This document shows positions 5,917 through 10,070 of a DNA stretch of 10,070 bases, in pieces. The notes under the pieces were generated by a model. That model was not told the DNA's origin. It searched no databases and worked only from the letters and a program-made list of their open reading frames with translations. Position numbers and translations under genes: made by a program. The stretch is from JBBAFS01 sp041655255 (lineage in GTDB: Bacteria > Spirochaetota > Spirochaetia > Sphaerochaetales > Sphaerochaetaceae): contig JBBAFS010000057.1 in assembly GCA_041655255.1 (NCBI GenBank), positions 1 to 10,070 on the forward strand, read 5' to 3'. Position 1 is the stretch's first letter, and every line of letters begins with the position of its first letter.

Positions 5917-7170
5917 ATGGCTCATAATCCATTAATTCCATTAGACAACTCAGCGATTATTTATCCGCCAACTGCAGCACGCTACAACAGTCACACCTTT
6001 CGCCTCTCAGTGGAATTAACAATTGAAGTGGTTGCTGAAAGGCTTCTTACCGCCTTAGAGCAAACACTTGAGCTCTTTCCCTATTTTACTGTCGCTTTAC
6101 ACCCAGGGTTCTTTTGGTACTACTTTGCCCCCAATACCAAAGAGGTTAACGTGTACCCTGAAGTAGCAGGACCGTGTCGTTTTTTCCACCCTAAGAAAAA
6201 TGCCAACGGCTATTTGTTTAAAGTTCACTATACTAAAAACCGTATTGCCTTAGAGGTATTTCACGCCTTAAGTGACGGTTCAGGGGGTTTGAGGTTCTTA
6301 CAAGCTCTTGTAAAAGAGTATTTAATACTCAGTGGAGTAGATCTCACACGTGATGCAACAACAGGAAGCATCACTCAAGAAGATGCCTTTGAGAAGTTTT
6401 ATACTCCTCTGAAGTCGGTCTTTGCTTTAGATCCTCCAGCTTTTCATATGAAACGTTCTCCTTACAGTGATGAGGTGCAAGCTATCTCTGCACGTATCCC
6501 CATCAGTGATATAAAAAAAGTCGCCTCAACATACAAGGTGACAATCACCGAGTATATCGTCAGTGAATTAATTTATGCTCTACAAAAGATCCAAGAGCGT
6601 GAGAGATCTAAAAGAAGATATAAGCCGATTAAAGTATCAGTACCGGTAAATCTAAGAAGATTATACCCAAGTGATACATTAAGGAATTTCACCTTGTTTA
6701 TGGTAGTCGGAATCGATCCACGATTGGGACACTATACGATGGAGGAGATTACCACCCAGGTGATGCATCAATTACGCAGTCAATTAAACCAAAAATATAT
6801 TAATCGCTATATTGCCCGTAACCGATCAGGGAGATCACATGTGTTGATTCGCTATGCCCCTAATTGGATTAAAAAGCCTTTGATGAAACTCTTTAGTGAT
6901 ATCTATGGTGACAATTTATATAGCACGACGATGAGTAACTTAGGGCAATTAGAACTCGATGAGATCACTTCAGAGTATGTACAAAGTGCCGACTTTTATC
7001 TCTCCCCAAGTAAAACAAACAAAGTGAGTTGTGCTGCTGTGAGTGTAGGGGAGTATATGAAACTCAATTTTAGCTCTATATACAAAGAGAAAGTAGATTT
7101 AGAACGAGAAGTACTCACCTCGTTAGTCGATAAACAGATCCGTGTAGAGATCTCAACCAATAGGAGGTGA
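5917..7170 (+). CDS. Acyltransferase of the alcohol acetyltransferase / condensation (CAT-like) superfamily
   Basis: A 417-residue protein resembling bacterial 'alcohol acetyltransferase' annotations and nonribosomal-peptide condensation domains, which move an acyl group from a thioester to an alcohol or amine. The active-site motif H-x-x-x-D-G is seen at 116-121 (H-A-L-S-D-G), followed by S-G-G. Other family marks are V-P-V-N-L-R-R-L-Y-P-S at 242-252 with L-R-N-F just after, and S-N-L-G at 340-343. No signal peptide or membrane segment is apparent. AAAAGG at 5905-5910 serves as ribosome site, 3 bases separate it from gcvT, and its last two Arg codons form the ribosome site of the next gene. 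It commonly occurs next to a DUF6320 protein in other bacteria, as here. Superfamily is clear; the substrate is unknown and the name alcohol acetyltransferase should not be taken literally. Confidence 0.78.
   Translation: MAHNPLIPLDNSAIIYPPTAARYNSHTFRLSVELTIEVVAERLLTALEQTLELFPYFTVALHPGFFWYYFAPNTKEVNVYPEVAGPCRFFHPKKNANGYLFKVHYTKNRIALEVFHALSDGSGGLRFLQALVKEYLILSGVDLTRDATTGSITQEDAFEKFYTPLKSVFALDPPAFHMKRSPYSDEVQAISARIPISDIKKVASTYKVTITEYIVSELIYALQKIQERERSKRRYKPIKVSVPVNLRRLYPSDTLRNFTLFMVVGIDPRLGHYTMEEITTQVMHQLRSQLNQKYINRYIARNRSGRSHVLIRYAPNWIKKPLMKLFSDIYGDNLYSTTMSNLGQLELDEITSEYVQSADFYLSPSKTNKVSCAAVSVGEYMKLNFSSIYKEKVDLEREVLTSLVDKQIRVEISTNRR
7162..7167 (+). promoter_or_regulatory. Ribosome binding site of the DUF6320-type gene
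   Basis: AGGAGG, continuing as AGGAGGTGA, lies 8 bases before the ATG at 7176 and overlaps the stop of the acyltransferase gene. It rules out the in-frame GTG at 7167 and ATG at 7170, which are too close to it. Confidence 0.8.
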
Positions 7171-7175
7171 TGAAC

Positions 7176-8045
7176 ATGGCATACTGTGTTTCATGTGGAG
7201 TGAAATTAGCATCAGGATTAGAAAAGTGTCCACTTTGTAACACCGTGGTGTATGGACCGCCTGAACTTATTGGAAATAGCCAAGAGCCGTTATTCCCCCT
7301 TTCTCAACAAGAGGAGATAATTCACCCCTCGTTAGATAAAACTCGAAAAGCGATTTTAGAGTTAGTAATTACCTTTGTCGCTTTAGCACTAGTTACGTTA
7401 GTAATCACAGCTTTTGCTCTTCCTACCTTTAATCCCCTTATTGCCATAGTGGCAACACTTGTTGGGGGAGCCTTCATTGTTGTCCCATTAGTGTGTAAAC
7501 CATCATATGTGAAGATCTCATCGTGGTATGTAGTTCTTACTACCATCTTGGTGCTCAGCATTGCGATACGGATTCCTGAGTATAAGTGGGCTTATTACAC
7601 TTTAGCTTCTTTAGTGCTCTATTGGATCTTAGCTGTCTTACCGGCTCTCAAGGGGAAGAAGTATGTGGGAGTGAAAATAGCGATAATGATCCTTAGTGTG
7701 GGACTCTTTTTATTAGTTACCAACCTTATAGAGACACACACCCTCTCATGGTCAATTGCAGTAGCACTTCCTATTTATCTTTTTACCATGATCTTTGTCT
7801 CATTGTTAGTGTGGCGAGTGAGTAAAGGAAAAGTGGGAGTGACCTCCATTGTCTTTTCACTTATCACTATCGCTTCGTGGGCTGTGGTGATAGGAGATCA
7901 TTGCGCCCTGAAGTACCGAGGAAAAGAGGGCTTAATTTCATGGTCATTAAGTGTTGCTATTGTAGGAAGTTGTCTTTTATTGTTTTTGCTTCTTCGTTTT
8001 AGTTTACTGAGGGTTCGTAACTACTTTCATAACCGCATTGTTTAA
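7176..8045 (+). CDS. Zinc-ribbon polytopic membrane protein, DUF6320-like
   Basis: A 289-residue inner-membrane protein. It opens with a four-cysteine zinc ribbon (C4-x2-C7, then C18-x2-C21), followed by a polar linker to about residue 55. About eight hydrophobic segments follow, near 59-81, 87-106, 116-133, 138-157, 165-185, 191-213, 221-241 and 253-275, and the tail is rich in Arg. The layout fits the DUF6320 family, whose function is not known. It starts 5 bases after the acyltransferase stop with a very strong ribosome site, so the two are made together. The small cytosolic zinc ribbon could dock the acyltransferase or another partner to the membrane; this is speculation. Membership by memory of the family's N-terminal pattern, not by search. 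Confidence 0.75.
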   Translation: MAYCVSCGVKLASGLEKCPLCNTVVYGPPELIGNSQEPLFPLSQQEEIIHPSLDKTRKAILELVITFVALALVTLVITAFALPTFNPLIAIVATLVGGAFIVVPLVCKPSYVKISSWYVVLTTILVLSIAIRIPEYKWAYYTLASLVLYWILAVLPALKGKKYVGVKIAIMILSVGLFLLVTNLIETHTLSWSIAVALPIYLFTMIFVSLLVWRVSKGKVGVTSIVFSLITIASWAVVIGDHCALKYRGKEGLISWSLSVAIVGSCLLLFLLLRFSLLRVRNYFHNRIV

Positions 8046-8087
8046 AAGAGAGTAGCGCCCCCTAGGATAATTGATTACTATGAGAGT

Positions 8088-8093
8088 GAGAGG
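8088..8093 (+). promoter_or_regulatory. Ribosome binding site of the LPP20-like gene
   Basis: GAGAGG stands 7 bases before the ATG at 8101. This chooses 8101 over the ATG at 8080 and gives a normal lipoprotein signal peptide. The 55-base gap before this start shows a GATAAT (8066-8071) that could be a -10 box, but no matching -35 was found. Confidence 0.5.
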
Positions 8094-8100
8094 TAAGCAC

Positions 8101-8619
8101 ATGAGAAAAACTCATTTCTTAATCTTGATTGCTGTTACACTCCTATTTGTTTTTAGTAGTTGTGCAACAACAAACCCTGATGGCTCTCCTAAGTGGACAA
8201 CCCATGTCCCTCAATCGTGGAGAACGTATTATGCTACGGGGTATGGTAAATTATCTAATGTAAACACATCACGTATCCGTGCTGAAAGTGCCGCTATAGA
8301 TGATATCGCTCGTTGGGCGAGTGTCACTGTTCATACAGCTGTCACGAACTACACCAACGATGTTGGTTTTGAACACACAGAAGTCTTAGAAGTTTTCTCT
8401 CACCAAGTTGTTGATATCTCACTAAGAGGTGTGGTGATTGAAAAAAGTTATATTGATAAAGATGGGGGAGTGTGGGTCTTAGCCTCCTTTAGTACAAAAC
8501 ACCTCAAAGAGGCCTATAAAGAGCAAGTGAAAAAGTTAGAACAACAACAGAACATCACCCAAGCAGAGAAGATGATTCACTACTTAGAGGTGTTACTTGA
8601 TAAGGAGGCGTTCCAATGA
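8101..8619 (+). CDS. LPP20-like lipoprotein
   Basis: A 172-residue predicted lipoprotein. The signal peptide has a basic start (M-R-K), a hydrophobic core and a relaxed lipobox V-F-S-S-C with the lipidated Cys at 21, of the kind tolerated in spirochaetes. The mature part carries the LPP20-fold pattern: Y-Y-A-T-G-Y-G after the tail, an Ala- and Arg-rich helix (R-A-E-S-A-A-I-D-D-I-A-R-W), a V-V-D-I-S-L-R-G-V-V strand region, and G-G-V-W-V-L-A-S-F. A C-terminal charged, Gln-rich helix (about 140-165) may be a coiled coil. It overlaps the LpoB-like gene by 4 bases. LPP20 proteins are surface or periplasmic lipoproteins of poorly known role. Family assignment is by pattern, not alignment. Confidence 0.72.
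   Translation: MRKTHFLILIAVTLLFVFSSCATTNPDGSPKWTTHVPQSWRTYYATGYGKLSNVNTSRIRAESAAIDDIARWASVTVHTAVTNYTNDVGFEHTEVLEVFSHQVVDISLRGVVIEKSYIDKDGGVWVLASFSTKHLKEAYKEQVKKLEQQQNITQAEKMIHYLEVLLDKEAFQ
8602..8608 (+). promoter_or_regulatory. Ribosome binding site of the LpoB-like gene
   Basis: AAGGAGG stands 7 bases before the ATG at 8616, inside the end of the LPP20-like gene, supporting the 4-base ATGA overlap. Confidence 0.7.
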
Positions 8620-9233
8620 AAGGTCGAATTAAACCTCTTTTTTACATTCTCACTGTAGTAATTCTGATTACGTTAATCACCTCTTGTATGGCAACAACTA
8701 ATGTGAAGCGTCTTACCAAAGGGGAAGTAATCGATCTCAGTGGTTCTTGGAACGATACAGATATCGCCATAGTCACCTCGTCTCTCATTGAAAGTTCACT
8801 CTCTTCCAGCTGGATTAATCAATATAAGATGCGCAGTGGGAAAAACCCAGTTGTGGTGGTTGGGACGATTCAAAATCGAAGTAGTGAACATCTTGATACC
8901 GAGATTATTGCTAAGCGATTTGAGATGGCTCTTATCAATACTCAACGAGTCGATATGGTTGCAGATATTGCATATCGAGAAGAGGTTCGTGATGAACGCT
9001 TAGATCAACAAATCTACGCAAGTGAAAGTAGTGCTGTTGCGTTAGGAAAAGAACTCGGAGCAGATTTCCTTCTTCAAGGGGCAGTGAGGACCGTCGTTGA
9101 TCGTATCAGTGGTAAAAGTGTACGCACCTACTACGTAAGTGCAGAGTTGATCGATATCGAAACATCTAAAAAGGTGTGGGTAGGAGAAGAGAGTGTACGA
9201 AAACTGATTACCCAAAATCGTTACACCCTCTAA
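8616..9233 (+). CDS. LpoB-like lipoprotein (penicillin-binding protein activator family)
   Basis: A 205-residue predicted lipoprotein with signal peptide M-K-G-R-I-K, a long hydrophobic core and lipobox L-I-T-S-C (Cys24). The mature protein begins with the family mark D-L-S-G-S-W-N-D-T-D at 40-49. It continues with P-V-V-V-V-G-T-I-Q-N (78-87), a helix with F-E-M-A-L-I-N-T (102-109), L-G-A-D-F-L-L-Q-G-A-V (147-157) and Y-V-S-A-E-L-I-D (173-180), with K-V-W at 186-188. In E. coli, LpoB reaches from the outer membrane to stimulate the peptidoglycan synthase PBP1b. Homologues outside enterobacteria share the fold, and that partner is not established for them. It is embedded between two other lipoprotein genes, which suggests a shared envelope complex. 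Family well supported; role inferred. Confidence 0.82.
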   Translation: MKGRIKPLFYILTVVILITLITSCMATTNVKRLTKGEVIDLSGSWNDTDIAIVTSSLIESSLSSSWINQYKMRSGKNPVVVVGTIQNRSSEHLDTEIIAKRFEMALINTQRVDMVADIAYREEVRDERLDQQIYASESSAVALGKELGADFLLQGAVRTVVDRISGKSVRTYYVSAELIDIETSKKVWVGEESVRKLITQNRYTL

Positions 9234-9239
9234 TGATGC

Positions 9240-10070
9240 ATGCATGCTAAAAGACTCTTATGTGCCATCGCTTCTGTATTACTCGCTTTAGTGGGGTGTA
9301 CGACTACCTTAGATGTACGCCCAATTGAACACTCTTTGTACAACCGTGAATATGAAGATGCCTATGAGCAGGTTGTTGATGCAAAAACTACCTACCTAGA
9401 TAGTAGTGGACCACTGATTTACGCTCTTGATAAAGGGATGATTGCCCACTGGGCCAATCTGTATGAAGAGTCGAATGAAGCTTTTGATGAAGCTGAGTTA
9501 CTGATTCAACATCTTTACACTGAATCAATCTTAGCCAATATTGGTAGTTACTTAGTGAGTGAAACAACTCGGCCTTACAGTGGGGAAGATTATGAAGATA
9601 TCTATCTCACATTGTTTAAAGCATTAAATTATATCCAACAACAAGATATTGAAGCAGCCCAAGTTGAATTACGCCGTTTTAATGAGAAACAACAATTCTT
9701 ACAACACAAATACGACCCCCTGCTTAAAAAAAGCCAACAAGCAAGTTCGTATGATCTTCCATCAACACAAAGCATGCAATTCTCTTCAAGTGCTTTAGGA
9801 AACTACCTCTCGATGATTGTACACGATGCACTTAAAGAGAGTGATCAAGCCGATTTTTCTCATCGTAAAGTCATTGAAGCTTTTGAGACTCAACAACAAC
9901 TCTACCCATTTGCCCTTCCTAAGGGGGTACAGGAGAGATCTCCTGTAGATAAAAACCGTGTACGACTCCACCTCATTGCCTTTAGTGGCCTTTCTCCAAA
10001 GAAAGTCTCCTTTGTTGAGAGATTTTGGTATACCCATAACACTTATGTGAAAGTAGCCCTTCCTCAAATG
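9240..10070 (+). CDS. COG3014-family lipoprotein, 5' part (cut by the window end)
   Basis: An open frame of 277 codons running off the window without a stop. The signal peptide has lipobox A-L-V-G-C with Cys20. Beyond it are the helical-repeat signatures of COG3014 proteins: L-D-K-G-M-I-A-H-W-A-N-L-Y-E-E-S (64-79), I-G-S-Y-L-V-S (100-106), Y-S-G-E-D-Y-E-D-I-Y (113-122), F-K-A-L-N-Y-I (126-132), V-E-L-R-R-F-N (142-148) and S-S-A-L-G-N-Y-L-S (184-192). The start at 9240 is forced by an in-frame TGA at 9234. No Shine-Dalgarno sequence is present, so translation may be re-initiated from the LpoB-like stop 6 bases upstream. Such proteins often neighbour LpoB genes. Function is not known. The missing C-terminal part is probably 100-200 residues. 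Confidence 0.8.
   Translation, partial: MHAKRLLCAIASVLLALVGCTTTLDVRPIEHSLYNREYEDAYEQVVDAKTTYLDSSGPLIYALDKGMIAHWANLYEESNEAFDEAELLIQHLYTESILANIGSYLVSETTRPYSGEDYEDIYLTLFKALNYIQQQDIEAAQVELRRFNEKQQFLQHKYDPLLKKSQQASSYDLPSTQSMQFSSSALGNYLSMIVHDALKESDQADFSHRKVIEAFETQQQLYPFALPKGVQERSPVDKNRVRLHLIAFSGLSPKKVSFVERFWYTHNTYVKVALPQM

Noticed and set aside
7322..7561. Minus-strand open frame inside the DUF6320-type gene
   Set aside because: Opposite membrane segments of a real gene, with no motif of its own.
8788..9003. Second-frame open frame inside the LpoB-like gene
   Set aside because: No ribosome site and no family features; the overlapping LpoB frame is clearly the coding one.
9795..10067. Minus-strand open frame near the window end
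   Set aside because: It opposes the COG3014 frame, which carries a signal peptide and family motifs and stays open to the end.

Overview
The window is about 10 kb of compact bacterial DNA of low-to-moderate GC, with almost no intergenic space. The best guess at the host is a host-associated spirochaete or a relative. This rests on the relaxed lipoprotein signal peptides (cysteine preceded by F-S-S or I-T-S), the LPP20/LpoB/COG3014 lipoprotein cluster, and a TrpR-TrpB pair with no TrpA. It is an inference from gene content only. No mobile element, CRISPR array, rRNA or tRNA is visible.

Layout. (1) 23-2190 (+): a class V aminotransferase of the cysteine desulfurase / selenocysteine lyase type, overlapping selD by 4 bases; together they form a selenium-activation pair. 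(2) 2187-3074 (-): a ferritin-like plus VIT1 fusion (MbfA/Er-VIT type), probably an iron or manganese exporter, tail to tail with selD and sharing its stop-codon bases. (3) 3195-4737 (+): trpR and trpB, overlapping by 29 bases and divergent from the VIT gene. The shared intergenic region holds plausible promoters for both and a dyad that may be the TrpR operator. A hairpin terminator closes this unit. (4) 4810-8045 (+): gcvT (glycine cleavage T protein, without gcvH or gcvP beside it), an acyltransferase of the alcohol acetyltransferase/condensation superfamily, and a zinc-ribbon polytopic membrane protein (DUF6320 type), almost touching one another. (5) 8101 to the window end (+): three lipoprotein genes, LPP20-like, LpoB-like and COG3014-like (cut off), packed as one operon.

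How they may work together. The first pair would release selenium or sulfur from an amino acid and make selenophosphate. The trpRB unit looks like a regulated indole-salvage module: TrpB alone can turn indole and serine into tryptophan, and TrpR would sense the product. The acyltransferase and zinc-ribbon membrane protein look like a two-gene envelope or lipid-modifying module of unknown substrate. The lipoprotein trio is a likely envelope complex related to activators of peptidoglycan synthases. The most interesting parts are the trpRB module with its candidate operator, the acyltransferase/DUF6320 pair coupled to gcvT, and the lipoprotein trio.
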